In this document: one piece after another, positions 27,556 to 36,084 of the stretch | Position numbering within the stretch: position 1 is the first letter of the stretch | How the letters are laid out: each line of letters begins with the position of its first letter | NCBI RefSeq assembly: GCF_049852125.1 | Contig: NZ_CP187532.1 | Location: 1,984,001 to 2,048,000 of the forward strand | Length of the DNA: 64,000 nt | From: Senimuribacter sp049852125 | GTDB lineage: Bacteria; Bacillota; Clostridia; Peptostreptococcales; Anaerovoracaceae | Direction of reading: 5' to 3' | Notes under the pieces: model-generated | Databases searched by the model: none | What the model was told of the DNA's origin: nothing | The model's input: only the letters and a program-made list of their open reading frames with translations | Program-made: the position numbers and the translations under genes

Positions 27556-29553
27556 CTATTCTCTGTACAGGTATACTTTTCCGCCTTTCTTAATCTTTTT
27601 GCCCGCCTTCGGATACTGGTCCACAACATCAAAATCTTTCTTGCTGCTAGTCTTAGGCGTCACTTTATATTTTAAACCATAGCTTCCCAAAATTCCGATT
27701 GCGTCGCTGTAGCTTTTTCCTGTTACATCAGGTACGTATGCGTACTCTGCCTTCAGGTCTTTTTCCTCATCTTTGGTATACTTTGGGTTGACGCCCAAAT
27801 ACGGAAGGGCGTTCTCTAAAAATTCTTTGGCAATCGGCGCTGCTGTAGCGCTACCGAACTGAATACCTTTCGGGCTGTCAACAACGACCAGTACGACCAG
27901 CTTTGGATCGTCCATCGGCGCCATACCGATAAAGGACGAATATGTGTCGCTTGAATATTTTCCATCTGAAGATGGTTTATCAGCTGTACCGGTTTTACCT
28001 CCAATGCGGAATCCTGCTATCTTCGCATTACCGCCGCCGCCTTCAGATACAACAAATTCCATAATCTTCTTCATATCGTTAGCCGTCTTTGAAGATATAA
28101 CCTTGCGGATTTCTTTAGTTTCATATTCCTTGACTGTATCGCCGTCAGAATCAGTCAGCTTCTTAACCACACGAGGCTGCATCAGCACGCCGTCGTTGCC
28201 GATGGCGCACACCGCGCTGACCAATTGGATCGGAGTCACTGCAATACCCTGACCATACGACATGGTAGCTAATTCCACCGGTCCTATGATATCCTTCGGC
28301 TGTACCTGCGCGGAGGCCTCTGCCGGTAAATCGATATTGGTCTTACTGGTATCTGTAATGCCAAACATTTCCAAATAGTTATAATATGTTTCTTTTCCCA
28401 TGGCAAGGGCCAGCTGAATCTGTACCGGATTGCAAGAGTTTCCTACGGCCTGAATCAAAGTCTCTGTACCGTGACCTTTCGGGCTCCAGCAGTGCAAGGT
28501 TACATGCGTCCCCGGCACAGTATATCCTACGTTACATGTGTAAGTTTTTTTCAGGTTGGTAACTCTTTCTTCCAATGCAGAAGATGTTGTAACCAGCTTA
28601 AAAGTAGATCCAGGTTCATAGGTGTCGCTGACGATGGGATTTCTCCACATCTGATTCAGATATGTGACCTGATCTTTATCTGACATTTTGTCGAAAACGG
28701 TCTTTTCTTTCTTATGATCCGGTTCTGTAGGAGTATTTGGATCAAATCCAGGGTTAGCAGCCATCGCCAGAACATCGCCGGTCTTTGGATCCATAACAAG
28801 GCACATGATCCGGTTTGCCTTAGTTTCTTTCATACCGTTGGCAATGGCGTTTTCAGCATAGTGTTGTATCACTTCATCGATGGTCAACGTTACGTTTAAA
28901 CCGTCCTCTGCCTTGTAATAGGTTTCCTGTCCGTAAGACAGCTTGTTGCCGTTGAGGTCAGTATTCTTAATCCACCTTCCGGCTACGCCGCTCAGATATT
29001 CATTGTATTCCTGCTCTACACCGCTTCTGCCCAGATTATCGTCATTGACGCTGCCCAGCAGCTGAGAAGCAAAATTACCCAGCGGATAATATCTTTTCGT
29101 ATTTTCTGCGATATCGATACCCCTTATATCCAGTTCATTTACCTTATCGCTTGTTTCCTTATCCAAATACTTTGCAATCTTGATCAGAGCCTGTTCTTTC
29201 ACCAGTTTTTCTCTAACCTCACTGGCCTTCATATTCAGAATAACAGCCAGCGAGCTGCTGATTTCATCCAGTTTTTCACCTTTATAGTTCTCTTTGATCT
29301 CCGCTGGACGCGCCCACACAGTATAGCATGCCGCGCTCGTTGCCAGTTCCTTTCCATTTCTATCGAGAATATTGCCTCTCTTTGCTTCCAATGGAATATC
29401 GCTGGTCTGCTGATCCGTTGCAATTTTGCTGTATTCCTCTGCTTTTACTACCTGAATCCACGCCAGCCGAAAAGCCAGCAGAATCAGAAGCAGGCTGATC
29501 ATCCCAAAAGTAATAATAATTCTTTTTTTGTTTCTTCCGCTTACCTTTGCCAT
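27556..29553 (-). CDS. spoVD: SpoVD/FtsI-type class B penicillin-binding protein with PASTA domain
   Basis: Transpeptidase of about 665 residues anchored by one N-terminal helix (residues 10-32). A PBP dimerisation domain (about 55-215) precedes the transpeptidase domain, whose active-site motifs are STFK (PGSTFKLVTTS), SCN (VGNSCNPVQ) and KTG (IGGKTGTADKP). A PASTA domain covers the last 65 residues (YVPDVTGKSYSDAI). It cross-links peptidoglycan with the SEDS partner encoded in the same cluster. SpoVD versus a vegetative PBP2B/FtsI cannot be decided here. The frame opens at a TTG 12 bases earlier, but the ATG at 29553 has the better-spaced GGAGA. Confidence 0.94.
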   Translation of the reverse strand: MAKVSGRNKKRIIITFGMISLLLILLAFRLAWIQVVKAEEYSKIATDQQTSDIPLEAKRGNILDRNGKELATSAACYTVWARPAEIKENYKGEKLDEISSSLAVILNMKASEVREKLVKEQALIKIAKYLDKETSDKVNELDIRGIDIAENTKRYYPLGNFASQLLGSVNDDNLGRSGVEQEYNEYLSGVAGRWIKNTDLNGNKLSYGQETYYKAEDGLNVTLTIDEVIQHYAENAIANGMKETKANRIMCLVMDPKTGDVLAMAANPGFDPNTPTEPDHKKEKTVFDKMSDKDQVTYLNQMWRNPIVSDTYEPGSTFKLVTTSSALEERVTNLKKTYTCNVGYTVPGTHVTLHCWSPKGHGTETLIQAVGNSCNPVQIQLALAMGKETYYNYLEMFGITDTSKTNIDLPAEASAQVQPKDIIGPVELATMSYGQGIAVTPIQLVSAVCAIGNDGVLMQPRVVKKLTDSDGDTVKEYETKEIRKVISSKTANDMKKIMEFVVSEGGGGNAKIAGFRIGGKTGTADKPSSDGKYSSDTYSSFIGMAPMDDPKLVVLVVVDSPKGIQFGSATAAPIAKEFLENALPYLGVNPKYTKDEEKDLKAEYAYVPDVTGKSYSDAIGILGSYGLKYKVTPKTSSKKDFDVVDQYPKAGKKIKKGGKVYLYRE

Positions 29554-29585
29554 ATATGTCTCCAATTATTCCCGATTAAATATAG

Positions 29586-29632
29586 ATAAAAACAGCCAGA
29601 CGGGTCACTATATGAAATTGTCTGGCTGTTTT
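29586..29632 (-). terminator. Terminator or attenuator between ftsL and spoVD
   Basis: A perfect 11-bp stem (29591-29601 with 29620-29630, AACAGCCAGAC) is followed on the minus strand by TTT and AT-rich sequence. It lies inside the dcw operon, 80 bases after ftsL, so it may only partly stop transcription and lower expression of the murein synthesis genes relative to mraZ-rsmH-ftsL. Confidence 0.7.
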
Positions 29633-29711
29633 ATGAAATTATCTTCTGGTGTTTCTCTGTCGTAATTCTATATTTTAAACTCGGTTTCAACCTCATTATA
29701 CTCTGCGTTTT

Positions 29712-30038
29712 TCAATTATATGCCTGCTCTTTGATTACCATAGCAAAATTACCCTTTGGCGCGTCGCTGTCTTTCACGAAGACACACTCGCCTTCGCTTG
29801 GATACACCATGCCCAGTTTCTTAGTGGCAACCTTTTCAATATGTTCTATGTTATTAGCGCTTTTTATTTTAATATGCAGCGTATCAATTTCACCCTTTGT
29901 GGCTTCATTTTCACTGATAAGCTTATTATTTTCTACTCTAAGCTCCGCTGAATAAGCAGTTACTACGACCATGATAATACAGATCAATCCAATGATGACA
30001 GCTCCGGTCAATACTCTTTTCTTATCCTGTTGTCTCAT
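29712..30038 (-). CDS. ftsL: FtsL-like cell division protein
   Basis: Small bitopic membrane protein of 108 residues: a basic N-terminus, one transmembrane helix at 10-30 (VLTGAVIIGLICIIMVVV), then a short coiled coil (residues 33-70) and the loosely conserved end KLGMVYPSEGECVFV typical of Firmicutes FtsL. It forms a complex with FtsQ and a DivIC-like protein in the septum. The family is assigned from size, topology and place between rsmH and the PBP gene. Confidence 0.85.
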   Translation of the reverse strand: MRQQDKKRVLTGAVIIGLICIIMVVVTAYSAELRVENNKLISENEATKGEIDTLHIKIKSANNIEHIEKVATKKLGMVYPSEGECVFVKDSDAPKGNFAMVIKEQAYN

Positions 30039-30064
30039 TTCCTTTGCTCAACCTCTTGTATCAT

Positions 30065-31000
30065 TTATAGTTTTTCGCATACTCGCAGCTTAGCGCTGCG
30101 AGAACGTGGGTTTTCGTCTAATTCCTTTTCCCCTGGTAAAATCGGCTTTCGGCTGATTCTTCTGATATCCGGTTTCTTTCCGCAGATGCAAACCGGAAAC
30201 TCTTTAGGACAGGTGCACGGATTTTCCCGGCGCACCATCGTTTCTTTCACGATGCGGTCCTCTAATGAGTGGAAGGATATGACGCAAAGTCTTCCCTTAG
30301 AATTCATTACGTCGCAGAATTCCTCCATCGCTCTCTCAAGCTGACCCAACTCGTCATTTACTTCAATGCGAATGGCCTGAAAGGTTCTTTTCGCGGGATG
30401 CGGCCCATCTCTTCTTGCTTTCGCCGGAATTGCCGCTTTGATTATGTCTACTAATTCTCCGGTGCTTTCAATGGGCTTCTCTTTCCTTGCGCCAGTAATG
30501 AAGGAAGCTATGCGGGAAGCCCATTTTTCTTCACCGTACTTGGAGATGATCCTCGTCAGTTCTTCTTTGCTGCAGCGGTTAACTACATCATACGCTGTGT
30601 AAGTATCGTCTCGATTCATCCTCATGTCCAGGGGGGCATCCTGCATGTAGGAGAATCCTCTCTCCGCGTTATCCAGTTGGAAAGATGAAACGCCTAGATC
30701 TAGGAGAGCGCCATCTACGCCGCTCAGACCTAATTCTGTAAGAACTGACTTGATATCTGAATAATTGCTTTGTACAAAATATTTTCTGCATGGGTAGGAT
30801 GACAACCGCTCCGAAGCCGCTTCCAAAGCATCCTGATCTCTATCGATGCCGATAAAGATTCCCTCCTCGGATAGTCGCTCGCAAACTTGCATGGCATGTC
30901 CGCCTCCGCCTAAAGTTCCGTCTACATAGACGCCGTCCGGCTTGATATTCAAATTGTCTATGCATTCCTCCAATAAAACGGAGGTATGTCTGAACTCCAC
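30065..31000 (-). CDS. rsmH: 16S rRNA (cytosine1402-N4)-methyltransferase
   Basis: 311 residues, normal for RsmH (MraW), which methylates C1402 of 16S rRNA in the P site. The SAM-binding site is DGTLGGGGHAMQVCE near residue 28. Other family motifs are LLDLGVSSFQLD near 102, FQAIRIEVNDELGQL near 213 and the C-terminal ISFHSLEDRIVK near 246. It follows mraZ after 36 bases, as in nearly all dcw clusters. Confidence 0.97.
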   Translation of the reverse strand: MEFRHTSVLLEECIDNLNIKPDGVYVDGTLGGGGHAMQVCERLSEEGIFIGIDRDQDALEAASERLSSYPCRKYFVQSNYSDIKSVLTELGLSGVDGALLDLGVSSFQLDNAERGFSYMQDAPLDMRMNRDDTYTAYDVVNRCSKEELTRIISKYGEEKWASRIASFITGARKEKPIESTGELVDIIKAAIPAKARRDGPHPAKRTFQAIRIEVNDELGQLERAMEEFCDVMNSKGRLCVISFHSLEDRIVKETMVRRENPCTCPKEFPVCICGKKPDIRRISRKPILPGEKELDENPRSRSAKLRVCEKL

Positions 31001-31036
31001 CGCGTTTCCTCCCCGTGCTGTTTCCTGTTAAAATGG

Positions 31037-31468
31037 TTAGAAGTTATATTTTCTCAGAGCCGCAGCGAAATCCCGGGTGTCCATTTTGCTTTCATTATCC
31101 GGTGCATCCCACTTCTCCCTGCTCCATACTTCTATTTTTTTCATAGCGCCCATGGTAACCAAATCCTTGTCGATCCCGGCATATTCTTTCAACTCCGTAG
31201 GAATAACGATTCTTCCTTGCTTATCGAAATCCAGATCTGTAGCATTAGAACAGAAGTGACGAATAAACGCTCTGATTTCCGGATCTGACTCCGGCAACTC
31301 TGCAATTTTCTCCATCTGCCGTTCCCACTCTGCCATGGAATAGATGTACAGGCAGTCATCCAATCCTTTGGTCAGCACACACTTGCCGCCCAACTGATCT
31401 CTATGCTTAGACGGAACGATCATACGGTTCTTGGCATCTATGGAATTGTAGTATGTGCCCATGAACAT
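31037..31468 (-). CDS. mraZ: Transcriptional regulator MraZ
   Basis: 143 residues made of two SpoVT-AbrB-like DNA-binding halves (YYNSIDAKNRMIVPSKHR near residue 6 and LDFDKQGRIVIPTELKEY near 78). MraZ forms a ring-shaped oligomer that represses its own dcw operon by binding short direct repeats upstream; three such repeats are present at 31515-31544. GGAGGACG precedes the ATG at 31468. It is the first gene of the dcw operon. Confidence 0.96.
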   Translation of the reverse strand: MFMGTYYNSIDAKNRMIVPSKHRDQLGGKCVLTKGLDDCLYIYSMAEWERQMEKIAELPESDPEIRAFIRHFCSNATDLDFDKQGRIVIPTELKEYAGIDKDLVTMGAMKKIEVWSREKWDAPDNESKMDTRDFAAALRKYNF

Positions 31469-31514
31469 GACGGCGTCCTCCCTGCGTATATTGATACCTA
31501 TACATTCTTATTTT

Positions 31515-31548
31515 TCTCCATTTTACACCACTTTGCTCCACTTTGCAA
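31515..31548 (-). promoter_or_regulatory. dcw promoter overlapped by three MraZ boxes
   Basis: On the minus strand three 10-base direct repeats follow each other: AAAGTGGAGC (31535-31544), AAAGTGGTGT (31525-31534) and AAAATGGAGA (31515-31524). They match the AAAGTGKNNN pattern reported for MraZ of mollicutes. A promoter runs through them: TTGCAA (31543-31548), 17-base spacer, TAAAAT (31520-31525). Bound MraZ would cover the spacer and -10. The rest of the 371-base gap up to 31839 shows no gene. Confidence 0.8.
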
Positions 31549-31681
31549 GATTTATTCCCCACTTGATGGGAAATTACCTTCACTTTTTTGCTTTTTATTG
31601 CCCTGTTGGGGATAAAAAAAGAAAGCTGCACTATATATTGTGTTGCTCTCAATTATTACGCCCAAAATTTCATCTGTCTTC

Positions 31682-31709
31682 ACCAAAAAACACGCCGGTG
31701 CATATGATA
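31682..31709 (+). promoter_or_regulatory. Possible sporulation-type promoter before the Cys/Asp-rich gene
   Basis: AC at 31682-31683 is followed after 17 bases by CATATGATA (31701-31709), which fits the loose SigK pattern AC-N16/17-CATANNNTA. The pattern is short and could occur by chance; no good SigA promoter was found in this gap on the plus strand. It would give a leader of about 120 bases. Confidence 0.22.
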
Positions 31710-31839
31710 ACAGTACCTCAGTGTTGATGAACAGATACCCTTTGCCAACACGGCACATCCGGTATCATCCACGCGCCGCAGCGAACTACTCAATACATAG
31801 CCGCGCGCTATTGAATCATGAATGTGAGGTAACAAATCT

Positions 31840-32904
31840 ATGAATATGTGTAATGAATCAATGGTCTACCTGACCAAAGTTTTTTCCGATGTTGCTGTTA
31901 AATCCTGTCCGTTAATGAGCCAGTTGATTGCAGGGCCGGATGACTTTAACCAGCATCTGAGTTTTCTGGATGATAGAGAGAGAGATTGTGGATGTAACTG
32001 CGGCTGTAATTGCGGCTGTAATTGTGGATGCAACTGCCCGTCTACCTTTGAAATCACTGACGATACCAATTTTGCTATCGAAAGTACAGAAGTCTTTGTA
32101 ACAGACTTTGACCTGTCCCATCCAAACACCCTGCAGCCGCATAACGTAACGGTAAACGGACTGCCTGTAGATAATATCGATTTCTTTAACGAAAGATATA
32201 TGGCAGCCACCAACGATCTGATGACTAAAATCGGCGATTGTGACTGTATGGAAAACGGTCTTTCCACAAAGGGTTATCTGCTGATCACCGGCGCCAACTG
32301 CTGGAACGCACGGCTGACCATCGTTCTGAGAGGCAGCGCTTTTGGCTGCGGCGGCTGCAAACGCTTCAAGCTGGTCCTGACCACAAAGAATTGTGTCACC
32401 ATTGACATCCCGGGCTGCAGCACTTTCGCTTCCGATATCTGCCTTCCTTGCACTACCGGCGGTATCGCACCAATTATCAACTTTTCTTTCAACGCGAGCG
32501 CCAAATTGCTCAATCCGGTTCTCACACCGGTTTCCGGCCCTTCCCAGTGTGCAGTACAGCTTTGCGGCTGCCTGATTACAGAACCGGAAGTTGAAATCCA
32601 GGTAACCAGACAGACGCTTTTCAGAACCACTGCTGAAAGTGTAAACATACCATGTGATGATCTGGCTAGATGCCGTCAGACTTCCAATCAGTGTGATGAC
32701 GATGATGACGACGATTCCGGAGCATTCCGTCTTCACGGCAGATGCTGCGAAGATCCTTGCCAGGAAGAAGATGATGAAGATGACGACTGCCCATGCGCCC
32801 AGGACACTGACTGTCAGTGCGACTGCGGATGCGGCGAATCCCGCAGATCCAGAAACCGCTCCATTACCTGTCAGTGGAACGGTGGATGCGGATGCAACTT
32901 CTAA
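31840..32904 (+). CDS. Unrecognised Cys-rich, Asp-rich protein
   Basis: 354 residues, no signal peptide or membrane helix. I do not recognise a family. Residues about 49-66 are four repeats of Cys-Gly-Cys-Asn. The middle (about 70-275) looks beta-rich with scattered cysteines (FGCGGCKRF, DICLPC, VQLCGC). The last 75 residues combine a run of seven Asp (after NQC), an acidic segment (EEDDEDDDC) and more Cys motifs (CQCDCGCG, GGCGCNF). Composition suggests metal binding or disulphide cross-linking, as in spore coat or crust proteins; that is inference. GTGAGGTAA lies upstream of the ATG at 31840; the second ATG (31846) is also possible. The gene is monocistronic. Confidence 0.8.
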   Translation: MNMCNESMVYLTKVFSDVAVKSCPLMSQLIAGPDDFNQHLSFLDDRERDCGCNCGCNCGCNCGCNCPSTFEITDDTNFAIESTEVFVTDFDLSHPNTLQPHNVTVNGLPVDNIDFFNERYMAATNDLMTKIGDCDCMENGLSTKGYLLITGANCWNARLTIVLRGSAFGCGGCKRFKLVLTTKNCVTIDIPGCSTFASDICLPCTTGGIAPIINFSFNASAKLLNPVLTPVSGPSQCAVQLCGCLITEPEVEIQVTRQTLFRTTAESVNIPCDDLARCRQTSNQCDDDDDDDSGAFRLHGRCCEDPCQEEDDEDDDCPCAQDTDCQCDCGCGESRRSRNRSITCQWNGGCGCNF

Positions 32905-32920
32905 GCCAAAAAATACAACA

Positions 32921-32947
32921 GGGGCGGCCTATAGGCTGCCCCGTTTT
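32921..32947. terminator. Terminator between the Cys-rich gene and the 5'-nucleotidase gene
   Basis: The 9-bp stem GGGGCGGCC/GGCTGCCCC (one G-U pair) with loop TATA is followed by GTTTTC. It starts 17 bases after the stop of the rightward gene and sits between convergent genes. Confidence 0.82.
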
Positions 32948-32953
32948 CATTAT

Positions 32954-34885
32954 CTATCTTCTGAAAATCATATCCTTCCGTCTCATTCCACGCTTTCCAT
33001 ACCTAATTCGGCGTATCAGCTTCACCGCCAACACAATTAGCAGAGCTGCTAAAGCAAGCACCAGTACGATCGCCGCCGCAATCATCCAGAAAAAACGATT
33101 GGGATGCTTTAAAAATGCAATAGGACTTCGACTGTCCTCCAAATTCTTTCGCCCTTCCACGGCTTCATAGCGATCAGGCACCTTATTACCTTTGAAACTG
33201 TCCAGATAAGCTGCCAGCGCATACCACTCCTTCAACTCGCTGCCATCCTCGTTATAGATAATATGCGCTTCGTAGTCTTCAATTTCATTGCCGTTTTTGT
33301 CTTTCGGTACTACAGACAAAATCCCGTAAGACATGGAGTTAACAGTTCCTAACATCTGAGCAGAATACAAATCCGCCACTACGCGATACAATCTGTCGTC
33401 CTCCAACGTTTCCTCCTTGCCATCCTCGCCGATCAATTTTATGTCATATGCACGATTGAGAATCAAGCGATGAGGATTATACGTGTAAGCCAACCCACTG
33501 CAATATAGTCTGGCAGGCTGCATCAATTCTGACACGGAAATATCTATTTCCGCAGCCAATTTCAACTCCTTACCGGTTAAATACACACTGACCAGCGGAT
33601 ATCCCGCTATGCCGTCCTTTCCCGTACCCAGAGACAGCGCGTTGAAAGCGTCCGCCACGGTGATATTCCCCTTGCCAAAAGACCCCCGTATAACGCCTGA
33701 TGGCGCTACAGATACGTCGACGGTCTCATAATCGTCTCCTTCCGCCTTTTTTACACCGTAAATATAAGCGTCAGAAATGAGATTTCCCAGAGTATCTTCA
33801 CCCTGTTTTAAGCCAAAGTCATCAATATCCGTAAACGTGACGTCATTTCTCGTCAGTACCTGATCCCATGTGAAACCAAATCGGCTGAAATACTCCCGAT
33901 CCACCAGGGATTTAAAGCGTTGTACCTGACGCTTTACTGCTTCATCATCTTTCACGTTCTTATCCAATCCCTGCAGTTTATACTGATCTACGACATACTG
34001 TCCGTTCTCGTAGACAAAAGTTATGATTCCTACATTTTCATTGTACTGCCCTGCTGAGACGATAACGGTATCTCCCACTTGCAGAGGCTTGTCGAGACGA
34101 GTATGACTATGACCGCTGACAATCAGATCAATTCCCTCAACCTGCGCCGCCAAAATCTCGTCTTCCGATTTATCAGGATCACCGGCATTAGTACCGCTGT
34201 GAGAAACACAAACGATCATATCCACTTTTTCATGAGCATGGATTTCCTCTACCGTAGCTCTGGCTGACTGTACCGGATCCAGAAAATATGTACCGCTTTC
34301 AGGAGCATAACTGGCTGACTCTTTGCCAAAGATACCAAATACTGCAATCTTCGCTCCGCCCCGTTCCAAAACTGTATAATTTTTCGCGCCATACTCTGAA
34401 AGCGCTTTCTGCAGATTTCTTCCATCCTGCTTCAAAGCTGAATCCGCTAGCGTAGTCTCCCAGTCAATGTTGGCTATAACCAACTGAGGTAATCTGTCCT
34501 TTGATTGCGACGCCCGATTCAGCATAGCGGTCAGACCCTTTGACCGGTAATCAAATTCATGGTTTCCCAAGGTTGTTACATCAAAGCCCGTCAAACCCAT
34601 GAGCCGCAGTTCACTGGCTTCCGTTTTATATATGGCCTGATACGGCGTTCCCATGGAAAAATCGCCGCTATCCAGCAAAAAGGATGCTTTATTTTTCTTT
34701 TTTTGTTCCCTGATCACCGTTTTAATCTTCGGAAATTTGTCCACATGAGAATGCATGTCATGTGTAAAGACAATAGATATGGGTTCTTTTATCCTATTGA
34801 CTCCGTTATCTGCTAAAACCACCGATGGAATCAGCAAAGCCAGAACTAAAATAAAGGTCAATAGTTTTGCTGTAATCTTTTTCAA
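32954..34885 (-). CDS. Surface-anchored bifunctional metallophosphatase/5'-nucleotidase
   Basis: About 643 residues. A signal peptide (about 1-28, ending VVLADNG) is followed by a calcineurin-like phosphoesterase domain with FTHDMHSH, LGNHEFDY and GHSHTRLDKP, then the 5'-nucleotidase C-terminal substrate domain (about 330-550). A C-terminal helix (IAAAIVLVLALAALLIV) and basic tail anchor it to the membrane. It would dephosphorylate extracellular nucleotides or UDP-sugars for salvage. The ATG at 34891 touches the AGGAG site; the TTG at 34885, six bases from it, is the better start. Confidence 0.9.
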   Translation of the reverse strand: MKKITAKLLTFILVLALLIPSVVLADNGVNRIKEPISIVFTHDMHSHVDKFPKIKTVIREQKKKNKASFLLDSGDFSMGTPYQAIYKTEASELRLMGLTGFDVTTLGNHEFDYRSKGLTAMLNRASQSKDRLPQLVIANIDWETTLADSALKQDGRNLQKALSEYGAKNYTVLERGGAKIAVFGIFGKESASYAPESGTYFLDPVQSARATVEEIHAHEKVDMIVCVSHSGTNAGDPDKSEDEILAAQVEGIDLIVSGHSHTRLDKPLQVGDTVIVSAGQYNENVGIITFVYENGQYVVDQYKLQGLDKNVKDDEAVKRQVQRFKSLVDREYFSRFGFTWDQVLTRNDVTFTDIDDFGLKQGEDTLGNLISDAYIYGVKKAEGDDYETVDVSVAPSGVIRGSFGKGNITVADAFNALSLGTGKDGIAGYPLVSVYLTGKELKLAAEIDISVSELMQPARLYCSGLAYTYNPHRLILNRAYDIKLIGEDGKEETLEDDRLYRVVADLYSAQMLGTVNSMSYGILSVVPKDKNGNEIEDYEAHIIYNEDGSELKEWYALAAYLDSFKGNKVPDRYEAVEGRKNLEDSRSPIAFLKHPNRFFWMIAAAIVLVLALAALLIVLAVKLIRRIRYGKRGMRRKDMIFRR

Positions 34886-34938
34886 TAGCATCTCCTCGTT
34901 TCAGTTGAAGAATTTTTTAAGCGGGCACATTCGCCCTT

Positions 34939-34967
34939 GTTATAACTATTTTATCATAATTTGTCAA
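34939..34967 (-). promoter_or_regulatory. SigA promoter of the 5'-nucleotidase gene
   Basis: On the minus strand TTGACA (34962-34967), a 17-base spacer and TATAAC (34939-34944) lie in and just past the end of the GIY-YIG gene. The nucleotidase gene therefore has its own transcript. A GGGC-N6-GCCC hairpin follows in the leader. Confidence 0.75.
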
Positions 34968-35205
34968 ACTGTGCTACTAGCAGTTCTTTTTTCGTTCTGG
35001 GAAGCCTTTTAATTGCCGCTTCCCGCCGCATAGCTTCTGTTTTAGTGGCAAATTCCTCGAAATAAACCAGTTGAACCGGACGTCTGGGACTGGTATATTT
35101 CGCGCCTTTCCCTGCATTATGCGCTTTCATTCTCTTTTCTAAATCATTGGTCCATCCGGTGTACAGGCTTCCATCCGCGCATCTGACGATATATGTATAA
35201 TTCAA
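34954..35205 (-). CDS. GIY-YIG nuclease domain protein
   Basis: Small protein of 83 residues that is only the GIY-YIG fold: YTYIVRCADGSLYTGWTND at the N-terminus, then RMKAHNAGKGAKYTS and YFEEFATKTEAMRREAAIK. This is the stand-alone UPF0213/YhbQ-YazA type common in Firmicutes, normally about 80-100 residues. The family can nick DNA in vitro; the cell role is unclear. No partner gene is apparent. Confidence 0.9.
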   Translation of the reverse strand: MNYTYIVRCADGSLYTGWTNDLEKRMKAHNAGKGAKYTSPRRPVQLVYFEEFATKTEAMRREAAIKRLPRTKKELLVAQFDKL

Positions 35206-35277
35206 TGTTAAAAACTCCCTGTATAAATCACATTTTCTCCAAGAACAATAAAAACAGAGTTTTTTAGGAGGACTATT

Positions 35278-36072
35278 ATGACTGATACTATTGCAATTTT
35301 GGCCTTGTTGCTCATTCCATTACTTACCAGCGTTATCAAAACTGATCAAAGAGGCTTGCTTACAGGGTTCTTCATTTCTCTGTACTATCTTTCACAGGCG
35401 CAGCCTGCTTTGACCTTGATTCCGCTCATGGCGTCGGCTGCAGTCTTTTACATTCACCGGCCGGCCGCTGAAAGTCTGTCAACATGCGTTTTCATAAAGA
35501 ATCCCGCCATGTCGTTTTTTATCGTATTCTTTATCACTATGCTGACCTTCTGTGCCTTCAGCAGCGTCATATTTCAATATGGCTATTATCTGCATCCCAC
35601 TGCAGCTGTCCTTGAGCGGTCTAAACAATTGAGCAGTCTGGCTGTTCTGGCTGCGCCTCTCCTTTTCGGACGTCTGATCGATAAAAAAGGGCCCTTTTTC
35701 GCGGCAATTTTACTTTCTCTCGCCGGAGAACTCTCCGTTTTATTCATTTCTGCGGCAGACCATGCCATAGCCCTCTTTTTCCCCGGTTCATTTCTTCTCT
35801 CTGCGACAGTTGCAGGCTTTTTTGTAGTAATGCCGCTTGTCTCCGCAGCCTTTTTCGGCTCTCAGCAATTCTTTCTGAGCTATCCGTTTCTTCTGCCGCC
35901 GGCCGTTTTGCTTTACGGGTTCGTTTCCTATCTCTCTAAACGCAGCAGCATAAGTCATGCCCCTGGAGAATTCACGGTTACGCTTCTTCTGTTATCATGT
36001 TTGTCGGCTCTGTTTCTGTTTTTAGGCTGGAAACGGCGAATAGTCTTGATAACAAATAAGCGAATCAGCTGA
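35278..36072 (+). CDS. Unrecognised integral membrane protein
   Basis: 264 residues with about eight hydrophobic segments (for example residues 5-18, 45-60, 78-97, 115-130, 140-158, 162-190, 200-222, 238-255) and short loops. One Lys-Arg-rich end faces what is probably the cytoplasm. I see no family motif; the layout vaguely resembles half of an MFS transporter but this is not evidence. A good TTAGGAGGAC site precedes the ATG. It is a single rightward gene between leftward neighbours. Confidence 0.7.
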   Translation: MTDTIAILALLLIPLLTSVIKTDQRGLLTGFFISLYYLSQAQPALTLIPLMASAAVFYIHRPAAESLSTCVFIKNPAMSFFIVFFITMLTFCAFSSVIFQYGYYLHPTAAVLERSKQLSSLAVLAAPLLFGRLIDKKGPFFAAILLSLAGELSVLFISAADHAIALFFPGSFLLSATVAGFFVVMPLVSAAFFGSQQFFLSYPFLLPPAVLLYGFVSYLSKRSSISHAPGEFTVTLLLLSCLSALFLFLGWKRRIVLITNKRIS

Positions 36073-36084
36073 TGCAGCGCTTAT

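Noticed and set aside
31866..32736. Long minus-strand frames opposite the Cys-rich gene
   Set aside because: The plus-strand frame has a ribosome site, a terminator and organised repeats; the opposite frames are shadows of its biased codons.
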